DNA of 64,000 bases from Trichopria drosophilae (lineage: Eukaryota; Arthropoda; Insecta; Hymenoptera; Diapriidae). The stretch spans positions 130,547,501 to 130,611,500 of the forward strand of contig CM059584.1 of NCBI GenBank assembly GCA_030407085.1, read 5' to 3'. Below the pieces are notes generated by a model that saw nothing but the letters and a program-made list of their open reading frames with translations, was not told the origin of the DNA and did no database searches. Shown here in pieces: positions 51,436 through 62,478 of the stretch; position 1 is the stretch's first letter, and each line of letters starts with the position of its first letter. Position numbers and translations under genes: made by a program.

Positions 51436-52085
51436 ATGGAATTGAACCATTTAATGCTGTCGATGGGAGGACTGTCGGTCGGACCCAGTGATGAGGTAGG
51501 TGTAAGCCTATTGGCAAATTACCAGTATATTGTCATGTCTTTTTGAACTTACCAATGCCTTTCATTATACAATGCTACTTCATTTCTTATGCTGAATCTA
51601 TTAAGTTTTAACTTATAGGTTTACTTAATGGGTAACAGCATACGTTTACTTGGAATAAAATGATAACAATAAATTGTTTACAGCAATCATTATTCGAGCA
51701 AAGGCTGCGGCGAAATGTGGCCGCTTGTCTACAGCAGAAGGAAAGATTGCCTGGCGTTTCGGAGCAGGCATTGCTGCATGCTGCGTCGTGCAGCACCATG
51801 GAGTGTATGCTGCCTCACTGCTGGCAACTAAAAAATTGCCTCCAACACTTGGCAGCATGTTGGGAGGACCCAGACTCGCAATGCACGGTTTGTTTGGAGA
51901 TGACCGCGCTCCTGGTCGGCCACGCAGAACGGTGCCAAAAGAGTGATTGCGCGGTGCCGCATTGCGCCGACGTGAAGCGCCTTGTACATCAGAGAGTGCG
52001 GGCGTTTGGAAACTTCCATCCTGTATTTAACAAAGATTACGTAAACTGTCAATTTACAATAAACATTAACCATAATAACAAATAA
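51436..52085 (+). CDS. stand-alone TAZ2-type zinc finger protein, right-arm copy (spliced, 153 aa)
   Basis: Two coding exons: 51436-51495 (20 codons, MELNHLMLSMGGLSVGPSDE) ending at a gtaggt donor, and 51684-52085 (133 codons plus TAA) after tgtttacag. The junction is phase 0. All twelve zinc ligands of a TAZ domain are present: H52-C56-C61-C66, H75-C79-C87-C90 and H100-C104-C109-C114. Spacings are Hx3Cx4Cx4C, Hx3Cx7Cx2C and Hx3Cx4Cx4C, which are those of TAZ2 (CH3) of CBP/p300 rather than TAZ1. A helix-forming stretch, RLRRNVAACLQQ, precedes the first site. CBP/p300 exceeds 2000 residues; here nothing but the domain and short tails remains, with no KIX, bromodomain or acetyltransferase. TAZ2 in CBP binds transactivation domains, so a nuclear adaptor or competitor role is inferred. 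AATAAA occurs at 52058 and 52081. A 5' noncoding exon probably lies upstream (end 50048, splicing to 51427). The left-arm copy encodes the same protein. Confidence 0.82.
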
Positions 52086-54126
52086 ATGTCATATCTTTGT
52101 CTTTTTCAAACTTAATTTGTGGCGAATATTGCGAAAAGTACTTTCTTGTATGTATTAAAGATTATGAAATCAAACTTTTTCATTTTGTAATATACATTTC
52201 ATTTAATCTTAATGGTTTTTTACTTTTTTTGTCGGGGGGCTCCGCCCCCGGAACCACCCGTCACCCCCCTCCTTCCATCCCCATCGACCTTGCACGTACT
52301 CTTGAAGATGTCGAACTTTGCGCAACTCAATAGGAAAAATAGTATACGATACTCGTGCGCTGCGTAGGTGTTCCCACACTTTGGGCACTTGTATCGTAAT
52401 GTACTATTACGTACGGCTTTTTCGTGCGTAAAGTATAATCGAGTGCGTGAAGTTTACTTTACGCACCGTAAAGACGTACATAAAAATATTTACTCAACTT
52501 AAGGATTTATTTATTCAATGTCCACAATTATTTCTGTTTCAAGTACATATTTATTCAAATTTATAAATTATTTTTTTAAACATAAATTTTATTTATTTTT
52601 TTGAACAAAATATTTTCTCGGTAAAAATAAATATATTTCAAATTAAAAAAAAAATAATTTAATTAAAATGCATTGCTTTTTTTTAAAAACAAATATTTAC
52701 TTGCTATTATTCAAATCAACCATTTACTTGAGTCAAGTAAATATTACTTGAAAATAAAAATTATTTTTTTCGCAGTGTAGAATTTATATATATATATATA
52801 TATACATATATATAGATTATATATGTCGAAATCTGTATATATTCTACATACAGACGACTGTATATATGTTATATGTCATTCTAATTCCTTATCATATAAC
52901 ATATCTACATATCAACAAAAGAAAAAGGGGCAAACGTGCTACAGCAAATCTAGGTAGTGGGGGAGAGGGGAAAATTACAATAAGGGACGAAAGCCGCCAT
53001 CTTTCCTGACTGGACAAATTAGAATAAGGGAAGGACTACTGTACTACACTGGGAAAACCGGACAAGTCGGCCATTTAAGACAATCTTTTTGATGAAAATG
53101 CTCTAAAAATATTATTTAATTAATTCTAATCGCACATATTTTTCCTTGGGAGCTATGAGAAACGATCTCATAAAGCGAATTAAGAAAAGTTATTTTTCGT
53201 TAAAAAAAACGCAAAAAAGAGTTACAGTAGTCGACCATCAATCCGACAGTAGTCGGCCACCATTTAAATTCGTTGTAACAGGAAGAAAAGGATTTATTTT
53301 TTTTTACTAACAAAATGATTTCTTATCATTGATAAATATAGGTATTTCTCTACGATCATTTTTTTTTTATCAATTTCGATCCTTCGTATTGTTAATTAAC
53401 AAATAGTTAAAAATGGTACCATTTTCAGAAAGAATGCATTCTTTACTTGTAGATTAAAAGATTCAAGATGCCAATTTTTTTATGTACTTAGTACATTCAA
53501 TACTACTACAAAAAATTATTTAAGAATTTTCCGCCATATTTTTTTAAATAAATTAAATTTTATCAAACGCAAAAAATCAATTTTTTTACAAAATTCAAAA
53601 AAAAATATTAAATGAAAATTAATGAAACTATACATGGGTTTCTTTTGTAATAACTGTACTGATATGCGTAATAAAATTTTGTAAATTCAAGATGGCGAAT
53701 CCAATATGGCGGACGAAATTTTAAAAAATCGGATAAAATTCGCTTATGACTCGTCACTCGTGGGTTTTCGGGGTCGCTGATTACGAATATGATGTCAGAT
53801 TTTTAAAAATCAAAATGGCGGATCCAATATGGCGGAGGAATTTTTGTGAATGTTGGATTTTTATCTTAGAGTTCATATGAGCGCTGGTTATAAATTTTAA
53901 AGTTAACTTTTAGGATTTAAAAATAAATCCAATAATGTGAAAATAATTTTAAAAAATATCAGATTTTACTACATTGTATTTTAAAAATGTTTGGTATTGT
54001 GTCAAAATCTGAAATAAAGAATTACAATTTATAGATTGTTGATTATTATTATATAAGCACCTTGCTGCAGGAACCAGACATAGCCCAGAAAAGAAATGGG
54101 GATTTTCAAGCGAATCACATGATTTT

Positions 54127-54453
54127 TTGAAAAAGTCGTCCGGCATATTAGATCCGCCATTTTGTATTTTTGTGCGAACCACGATTGTTGTCATGTCTTC
54201 CCATCGTCAAAAAAGAGAACTACTGCGCTCTAGCAGCGCAAAAAGACCTTGGGAGGGAAATAGTTTCTCTTTCCACCAATTGGTGGCCAAGTCGTGGCTC
54301 GCCGGCTCTTGTTTCGTTCTCGTTATAGCGATGCGTTTCTATTTGTTATATATGCGATCTAGAGAAGGCACGGTCACCTCAGTCGAGATTGGTCCAGATC
54401 GGCGACGGCAGCGGATAACGCTCTTTATACATGTACCCAGGCATATTCGTTGA
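54127..54453 (+). other. GC-richer patch with 108-codon frame, right arm
   Basis: Mirror of 40502-40828; the peptide differs by a Ser/Pro change near the start. It could be a promoter-like patch or a decayed exon. Confidence 0.25.
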
Positions 54454-54544
54454 TTATTGTTAAAGATACTGCTCTTTGTACTACATGTATATTTATTTTG
54501 AGACAAATAAATTAAAGAAATTTCTTTAGTTAACACTGCTAACC

Positions 54545-54740
54545 CTGTGAAAAAATTTAGGAAGGATTCTCACGAGAGCCTCACTAGATACTCATACGAT
54601 TCTCATTAGATTCTCATCAGAATCCTAGCTGCCATTTTTCACAGCCGATTCTAGAATCTCATAAGATTCTCATAAGAATCCTGTTTCAAATTCTCATGAG
54701 AAAATTTCATATAGAATGCTCATGAGAATCCTACCTAAAT
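54545..54740. repeat. gattctcatgagaatc-type repeat at the right palindrome end
   Basis: Mirror of the left-end array, 11 bp shorter. Confidence 0.7.
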
Positions 54741-55150
54741 TTTTTCGCAGGGTTGGGATTTTCGTCGATATCGAAAAATTTCCAATAGTGAATTTGTCAC
54801 CAATACAAAATTTTTTTCTTGAAAGCTACGGAACAGACGAAGTAGTTGAAATCTCACCAGCGCTTCCCCTTAACCCTTTCGCTGTGGAGGCCGAAAACTA
54901 GAAACTGGGCTCAAAATGTGACGATGTTTCCGGCCAATTTGAAATTTACGACTCCAGAATGTACCACGTGGAGGTATGCGGTAGGATTTCCACTTCGTTT
55001 TTTATTTATTTTTTCATTTTTTTATTATTTTTTTTATTTTTTTTTTAATTTTTTTAAATGTTTGTTTAATTTTTTTTTTATTTTGTCGAAAGCACATGCC
55101 ATCAGGAATAATTTGATAGACCCAGAAATAATGGGTTACGAAAAATGCTT

Positions 55151-57949
55151 CAAAGGGTACCCCACGGTAAGATAGGCGAAATGCCACTGTTAATGAAACG
55201 GAAAAATGACTTTGAATTCGTATCAGTACACTAAAAAAAGAATTTTCTACGATTTTTCCAACCACCTATCCCCCCTCCACTTCCTAGCAGCACCAAAAAA
55301 CGACTTTTTGGGAAAATAATTTTTTTTCTAAGGTTCCTATTTGTTAAAATTGTTGAAAAAATTTGAGAATACAGTTTATAAAATGTACTTAACACACAAT
55401 TTTTTTTAGCTGTAGGCGCATTGAATACCTAACCTAAAAAAATTAAATAAACATTTAAATCGTTTTTTCTACTTTCTTTTGTATTTGCAGGGATAATTAT
55501 ACTATAGAATTGTATATTTTGGTACTCTACATATATCAGAATTTTTTCAGATTTTGCGGAATGGTGCGCCGTACTCAAAAAGGCGAAAACCCCTATTTTT
55601 AGCCACTTTTGCGCCTTTTACTGGCCTCAATTGATTTATAGTTCCTCAATTGACTGTAAAATAAAAATAATATATTACTTTTGGATATATGTTGTCAACA
55701 TTTGATACATTCCGATACGTGTAATATACTTTTGAGCATGAAATCAGTCAGAATACAACGAGAAACCCTACTGTTTTATATAAAAGTGCCTATTTTTTAT
55801 CGATTTCTGGATTTTTGATTATTTTATCCGAGGTTCTTTGCATGTGTAACTGCGCATGGATAACACTTTTCGATTTTAAGTGTTTAAAAGAGATTTATAA
55901 CATAGAATTGTTTTCATGGTGCTGATTTTAAATTGTAATTCATTTCTAATATATAAATAAACTGTACCTGATGCTCCGGTCCCGGGCCGCAGGATGGCGC
56001 GTAACTCACCGTCGCAGATTCGCCGTCTGGAGTCAATACGCTCTGCCTTCATCGGTTGGAACGAACGGTCGTTTAGTCGGTAATGATTTTGTAGCGATTT
56101 TGATTTCGATTATTACGGATTTGCGGGTTAGTGCGAAGTTTAGTATTATTATATACATTATATGCTCGAGTTACTGCGGCGTAATACCTTAGTTATATTG
56201 CATGAGCCATTAGCGCGTTAAAGACATTTTCCGATTATCGGATTCCCACGTGTTGGACACATGCGTGTGGATTGAATGATAAACTCTGTGATTTTGAACG
56301 ATCTCGTCGTTAAACGATCGAGACTGTCATCGTGTACCTCTCCGACAACGAAATCAGAACCTTCCAATATAGCGTCGAGACAGCATTCCCGCGCTCTAGC
56401 TCGAGTGAAATACATAGACCATTTTCAACGTTTTCGTACATCTTCGATAGTTTTTCATTGCAATTAAGGTGAGTACCAATAAAAATGTTTAGGTAAGCGC
56501 AATCTGTTGACAACGACAGAATCTAATCGATCACGTTTGGTAACGAAAATTCGTTGGGTCGTTGAAGCCGTCCACGGTATCATCGGACAGAAATTCAAAC
56601 TGCTCCATCATCAGCTGCACAACAGTATTCTGAAAAATGCAGGATTAACGTTTTGAAGGATTTGCAAAATACCTTAGCTCAGGAAGTCGAAGATAAAAAA
56701 TGGAATAGAAAAACTGTACCCTTTCAGAGTCTGTCATCAGAAGAAATATTGGATTTTCCTGAGATGACTGTCGAAGATTTGAAAATATTTTTCACTGGAA
56801 CGTATCAGTTATCCCAAGTAGTTGCGTATTTAGAAAATACTGTTCATTTAAGTTACGCAAAAGAACAACATGACATCATCAGATTCGAAGTCCGTTCACG
56901 GCATATTAATAGCAAAACTTATAAATGTTATTTACAATATGAGCCCAATAGTATGGGATTCAAGCGCTATTGCTGTAACTGCGCTAATGGCAATAGAACT
57001 ATAGGATGTTGTTCCCATATTGCCGCCATAGTTTTTTACTTATCCTATGGAAGATATTTGGCAAGAATCATCCGACCAGCTGAGATTTTAACAAACTTAT
57101 TTGACTTCAAAGAAATGACAGCAGTTATCCAAGAAGATAGCGAAGAGGAAGATTAAAATATCTCTCATAATACATTATGTAATCATACAAATTAAATTTT
57201 GTTCATGAAAATTCTTTGAAATATACGTATATCTGGTACAATTTATTATATTTATATTCGCATTTACTAATCATATGTAAAAAAAAACTTAGATAAATAA
57301 ATAAAAACTACAGAATTCGATAAAAAATAGGGTTTTCTCGTTGTATGCTGACTGATTTCACGCTCAAAAATATATTACACGTATCAGCATGTATCAAATG
57401 TTGACACAATATATCCGAAAGTAATATATTATGTTTATTTTAGAGCCAATTGAGACACTACAAATCACTTGAGGACCGTAAAAAGCGCAAAAGTGGCTAA
57501 AAATAGGGTTTTTTGCCTTTTAGAGTACGGCGCACCATTCCGCAAAATCTGAAAAAATTCTGGTATACGTAGAGTACCAAAATATACAATTTTATAGTAT
57601 AATTAGCCCTGCAAATATAAAATAAAGTAGAAAAAAATCGATTTAAATGTTTATTTAATTTTTTTAGGTTAGGTATTCAACGTGCCTACAGCTAAAAAAA
57701 ATTGTGTGTTAAGTACAGTTTATAAGCTATATTCTCAAATTTTTCCAAAAATTTTAACAAATAGGAACCATAGAAAAAAAATTATTTTCCAAAAAGTCCC
57801 TTTTTGGTGCTACTAGGAAGTGGAGGGGGGATAGGTGGTTGGAAAAATCGTAGAAAATTCTTTTTTTAGTGTACTTATACGAATTCAAAGTCATTTTTCC
57901 GTTTCATTGACAGTGGCATTTCGCCTATCTTACCGTGGGGTACCCTTTG
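55151..57949. mobile_element. 2.8 kb DNA transposon with long TIRs (DDE_Tnp_4/SWIM type, ISL2EU/IS4EU-like)
   Basis: Terminal inverted repeats begin caaagggtaccccacgg at 55151 and end with its complement at 57949. Homology between the ends continues inward for about 650-800 bp (to about 55810 and 57320), including the words taacctaaaaaaattaaat and ggtgcgccgtact. The interior contains a broken transposase. The 55970-56200 part is GC-richer and may be the element's own promoter. No clean target duplication could be read. Confidence 0.8.
56486..57156 (+). pseudogene. DDE transposase remnant with C-terminal SWIM zinc finger
   Basis: First segment, 56486-56656: GKRNLLTTTESN then VTKIRWVVEAVHGIIGQKF and LLHHQLHNSILKNAG. 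This is the end of a DDE_Tnp_4-type core, with WVVEAVHG holding the catalytic Glu, and it stops at TGA. Second segment, in another frame to 57156: VEDKKWNRKTVPF, LSSEEILDFPEMT, FFTGTYQLSQ, then the SWIM motif CNCANGNRTIGCCSH, then FYLSYGRYLARIIRPAE and an acidic tail EDSEEED. About 40 residues linking the two parts are missing and the N-terminal catalytic region is gone, so the gene is dead unless supplied elsewhere. A gtgagt donor at 56469 precedes the first segment by too short a distance to be a real intron, consistent with an internal deletion. Confidence 0.8.
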
Positions 57950-58440
57950 TCCGATTTTGAGCGGCCAAATTGAATTTTCTGTTTAAAGTTTTAAAAATTT
58001 CTCCTCAAATTCGAATTCAGAGATTCAACCTACCCAATAAAACTTAACTCTTGAGTATATCTGTTTCTTTATTCTCTATTTATTCATTCTTTTATCATTA
58101 CGTGTATAATGAACAATGTTTAAAAATTGTCCGATTTTCAGCGGCCATATTGGATTTGACGTTTAGAATTTTCAAAATTTGACCACAAATTCGGATCCAG
58201 CGATTCAAAACATCCAATAAAATATAACGCCGGTATATAGCTATTCATTTATTCTCTGTTCATTAAATCTTTTATAACTACATACGTGTATACACACGCA
58301 TGGTGGAAATTACTACGTGTATACTGTACGACTGTATACACGTAGTTCACTGTGAAAGGGTTAAACGAAACACTTTCATACTTTTTTGTATGCACAAAAA
58401 AAAATGTATGTATACAGTAGACCGTCGCTTATATTCTTTC
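57950..58440. other. no gene; diverged dispersed repeats
   Basis: Two diverged copies of a unit containing ccgattttgagcggccaaat (57950-58060 and 58130-58215), plus the facing word tacacgtagt. Confidence 0.4.
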
Positions 58441-59165
58441 ACTGTAAAAAATCAAATTGAATTTTACAAGCGACTGTAATTTTACATCGGGGAGCGTGAG
58501 GAATATTACTGAATATTACCTCTTCTAGTATATAGTAAATTTCCAACCTTGAGGTTAGGGAATTTGAAGTATGTAAAATTACAGCCATGAACGTTGTAAA
58601 ACTACACAATCGCGGGAAAACACCATGCTAAGAGTGGGAAATAATCCTGCCTACGTTGAAAGTAGGAAATTCACCAGTGCACTGACAATTTACAACGCCG
58701 TGAAAAATACCTATTTTCATTGTACAATTACCGGGCTCTGTGAATTCACTAGCGCGTAGTCACTGAAAATCACTAGCGCTGACAATTTTTCATAAAAACG
58801 CGGTAACGACCATCGCAATCGCAGGTTAGGAAGAAATTCATCACGCGTTGAAAAAAATTATACTCATAAAATTCATCGATGTAATAATTATATTATTATT
58901 GCCATTAGATTTCGAGTAAACAGAAATGAACTGAAGTTAAATAAATTTAATAATGCTCTAAATTATAATATATGTATACTATTATTTTACAATATATTTG
59001 ATCCATTTGATTGATTGAGGTTAGGTATTTTTGCAATACTGAAAAAAAAAACAAAAATCACTAGCGATCGGAATTTCCCTATAACCTAGTTGTCCAATGT
59101 TCAACGTGGGTAATATTAACACCTACGTTGAGTGTGGTAATTTTATAACGGGATTTTTTACAGTG
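58440..59165. mobile_element. MITE with CACTGTAAAAAATC termini
   Basis: cactgtaaaaaatc at 58440 and gattttttacagtg ending at 59165. The interior contains tgtaattttacatc-type and aatcactagcg-type short repeats. No TA duplication is readable. Related to 23623-24158. Confidence 0.6.
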
Positions 59166-60901
59166 TTAACTGTAACAAAGAAATTTTCCTCAGAATATTC
59201 AAATTATCGTTAAAAAAGTAACCTTATTTTCGAATAATACACCAGCACATTCACCTCCGTGAAGTTAACCGGCCATTGTAACGAAATCGATCGAAAATAG
59301 CGCGAATCGTTTGCGATTCGTTTGCGAATGATTGCGATTACCGATTTTTCGTTTGCGACTTACACAAGTTATTTGCAAAAAACGACATGGCCGGCTAACT
59401 TCACGTTAGCATTTTTACAAACGCAATTACTCGGCAACCAATCGACCAATTTCGCCCAAATTAGGCTTGATCGTTTGCGATTCGTTTGCGAATTATGAAT
59501 TAAAAGTGCATTTTCCGATAACTTGTAAAATAAAAAAAAAATAAATTATCCTATATGTCCCTTATATACAAAATTCATTAAAAGGTTTGCGATTTTTTTG
59601 CAATCGGTCTCAAACGTTTGCGATTCGTTTGCGAATTGAGAAAATATAGCAATCTCCCGAATATCATAATAAATAATGCGAAAATAAACGAATTATCGAA
59701 AGTTACTACATCCAGCCCACCTCGATTTACAAAATCCTTTAAAAGGTTTGCGATTTTTCTGTAATCGATCTCAAACGTTTGCGATTCATTTGCTGTTGAA
59801 TGCGATTACCGATTTTTCGTTTGCGACTTTGTCGTTTAAAAGTTATTCGCGAAAAACGAAATGGTCGGCTAACTTCACGTTCGCATTTTTGAAAACGAGT
59901 TTACTCAGCCACCAATCGATCAATTTCAACCAAATTAGGCTCAATCGTTTGCGATTCGTTTGCGAATTATGAATTAAAGGTGCTTTTTCCGCTAAATTGC
60001 AAAAGAAAAAAATTGTCCTATATATACTTTACATACAAAATCCTTTAATTCGTTTATTTTCGCATTAGTTGTTATCATATTCGGAAAATTCCCGAACTAA
60101 TCGCAAACGTTTGAGACCGATTGCAGAAAAATCGCAAAACTTTTAAAGGATTTTGTATATGTATGGAGGCGGGCTGGATCTAGCAACTTTCGATAATTCG
60201 TTAATTTCCCATTATTTCTGATTATATTCGGAATATTCGCATATTTTCTCAATTCGCAAACGAATCGCAAACGTTTGAGACCGATTGCAGAAAAATCGCA
60301 AAACTTTTAAAGGATTTTGTATATCGAGGCGGGCTGGATCTAGTAACTTCTGATAATTCGTTTATTTTCGCATTATTTATTATGATATTCGGGAGATGGC
60401 TATATTTTCTCAATTCGCAAACGAATCGCAAATGTTTGAAACCGATTGCAAGAAAATCGCAAACCTTTTAATTAATTTTGTATATAAGGGACATATAGGA
60501 TAATTTATTTTTTTTATTTTACAAGTTATCGGAAAATGCACTTTTAATTCATAATTCGCAAACGAATCGCAAACGATCAAGTCTAATTTGGGTGAAATTG
60601 GTCGATTGGTTGCCGTGTAATTGCGTTTTCAAAAAATGCTAACGTAAAGTTAGCCGGCCATGTCGTTTTTTGCAAATAATTAAAAAAACGACGAAGTCGC
60701 AAACGAAAAATCGGTAATCGCAATCATTCGCAAACGAATCGCAAACGATTCGCGCTATTTTCGATCGATTTCGTTACAATGGCCGGTTAACTTCACGGAG
60801 GTGGATTTTTTACAGTGATAACTGTAACAAAGAAATTTTCCTCAGAATATTCAAATTAACGTTAAAAAAGTAACCTTATTTTCGAATAATACACCAGCAT
60901 A
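59149..60901. repeat. 1.55 kb foldback flanked by ~98-bp direct repeats
   Basis: The foldback 59247-60803 has arms rich in gcgattcgtttgcgaat and its complement (many copies) and outer ends such as gaagttaaccggccattgta facing their complement. It is bracketed by direct copies of a ~98-bp sequence, 59149-59246 and 60804-60901, starting ggattttttacagtg and ending aatacaccagca. The left of these overlaps the end of the MITE at 58440-59165. Confidence 0.7.
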
Positions 60902-61683
60902 TTCTGATACGTAGATTTTTGACTTTTCATTTTGAAAATAAATCAGGAATTATGTATCCATGACAGCTACACTACCGGCCAAATGTTCGTGAACGCTCTG
61001 AAAATTTTTTAATGCATTTTATCTCTGAATCGTTAACGATAATGATAAAACTCCTCGGATGTCTTTTAAAGTACACAAATAAAGCTTTCAATTGGTGCAT
61101 TTAGTTTTACTTCAGGCGTTATAGTTTCGTAGTTGTCAAATTTTAAAAATGTTAAAATTTGCAATTTTTTTCTTTCGACTTTAAACTCTGACAAAAAGTC
61201 TAAAAAATGTTTCTGCATATAGTCAATTTGTTTAAATACTACAATTCAAGAGCTTTAAAATGGCTCTTGTGAAAAGTCGATAGGATTTTTTGTTCCTGAG
61301 TTATGATTTTTTGAAAATTGCCAGTTTACCTCATTTCGTCAGAATTCTGTGGAAAAAGGCAAAAAGTTGATAACTCAAAAAAATAGTAACTCTGACAAAA
61401 AAAAATGGTATCAACTTTTTTCAAGAGCTATGTTAAAGCTCTTGAATTACAGTATTTAGCGAAAAATTGGAAATATACAGAAAAATTTATTAGACTTTTT
61501 GTTAGTGTTAAAAGTCGAAAGAAAAAAATTGAAAATTTTAACATTTTTAAAATTTGACAACTGCGAAACGATAACGTCTGAAGTAAAACTAAATGCACCA
61601 ATTGAAAGCTTTATTTATGTACTTTAAAAGACATCCAATGAGTTTTATCATTATCGTTAAGGATTCGGAGATAGAACGCATTA

Positions 61684-62430
61684 CAGTAGTTCTCCCCTTA
61701 ATCTAATTTCCTATATTCTAATTTCTTCTCTTATTGCAATTTTTTCCCTTCTCGTATTCTAATATTTCCCCTCACGCGTTCTCCCCACCACGCCTACCGC
61801 TTTATGTGCATGTGTAGAATGTTCAGTGGCCCTCCTCTTATTTTAACTTTTCGAGTCAAGGAAGATGACGGCTTCTTCCCTTATTTTACCGCTCCCCTTC
61901 ATCCCCACCACTGGCAGTATGAGACAATAAAAATACAGAAAGGAGATATAGAGGCGTTCTTCTTCACCTGTATGCGCAAGCGCAAACAGCAGTCCGCTCT
62001 CTTTTAAACACTTTCAAATGGCGAATGGTGGGGGAACTCATGAGGGGAAGAAGTTAACATAAGGGACGAAAAAAAGTTAAAATAAAGGACGAAGTTAAAA
62101 TAAGAGGAGTTAAAATAAGGGGAGGGCCACTGTACGTATGTATGGGTACGGTATGTATGTATGCGTATGCCTTATAGGCGGAATGAAAACATAACCCATA
62201 AATAAAATTATTTGTACACATCCGTAAATTCGATGTGTCACAGTGGTTTGTATGTAAATTATTCACGTTGAATGTTTGGATAAAGGCAAACGTACTTATT
62301 TATGTTGAATGTTCGGAGAAAAAAAGTGAAACAAGAATGTGAGTAGTAGGGGAGAGGAGAAAATTAGAATAAGGGAAGAAGGCCGCTATCTTGCCTGACT
62401 GGACAAATTAGAATAAGGGGAGAACTACTG
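61684..62430. mobile_element. nested MITE with CAGTAGTTCTCCCC ends
   Basis: cagtagttctccccttaatc faces gaataaggggagaactactg. It sits inside the right arm of the Tc1/mariner-type element and itself contains another element (61824-62132). One-ended relatives occur in both palindrome arms, at about 41925-41995 and 52965-53043. Confidence 0.75.
61824..62132. mobile_element. innermost MITE with CAGTGGCCCTCC ends
   Basis: cagtggccctcctcttattt at the left faces aaataaggggagggccactg at the right; 309 bp, no coding content. A diverged relative with gtcccctcgta / taagaggggtac ends is at about 23375-23570. Confidence 0.7.
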
Positions 62431-62478
62431 TGATGAGTTAAAAAATTCAGAGCGTTCACGAACTTTTGGCCGGTAGTG

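Larger units (their letters stand above)
40137..54804. repeat. giant inverted repeat (two ~7.2 kb arms, 295-bp spacer)
   Basis: The left arm (about 40137-47337) and right arm (about 47633-54804) are reverse complements along their whole length. Coordinates of paired points sum to 94951-94957 over most of it, for example TAZ2 exon ends 42867 and 52085. The sum drifts only where small indels occur. One is an 11-bp difference near 40285, where the left arm has extra sequence. Another is a 12-bp extra piece in the left arm near 47170, plus one base in a T run. I saw only scattered substitutions. Each arm contains, from outside in: a gattctcatgagaatc-rich end, a GC-richer 330-bp patch, copies of dispersed repeats, an AT microsatellite, the TAZ2 gene, and a small CxxC-containing frame. 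The outer boundaries are placed by eye. Confidence 0.95.
60970..62478. mobile_element. Tc1/mariner-type foldback MITE with nested insertions
   Basis: Ends CACTACCGGCCAAA and complement, with TA at 60968-60969 and 62479-62480. The arms match over several hundred bases (cgttcacgaac, ttgacaactgcgaaacg in one arm and its complement in the other). The right arm is interrupted by the element at 61684-62430, so the uninterrupted length is about 760 bp. Confidence 0.8.

Noticed and set aside
40137..54804. Palindrome as a Maverick/Polinton or other large virus-like element
   Set aside because: No polymerase, integrase, ATPase or capsid-like gene found in either arm; only TAZ2 and small unknown frames.
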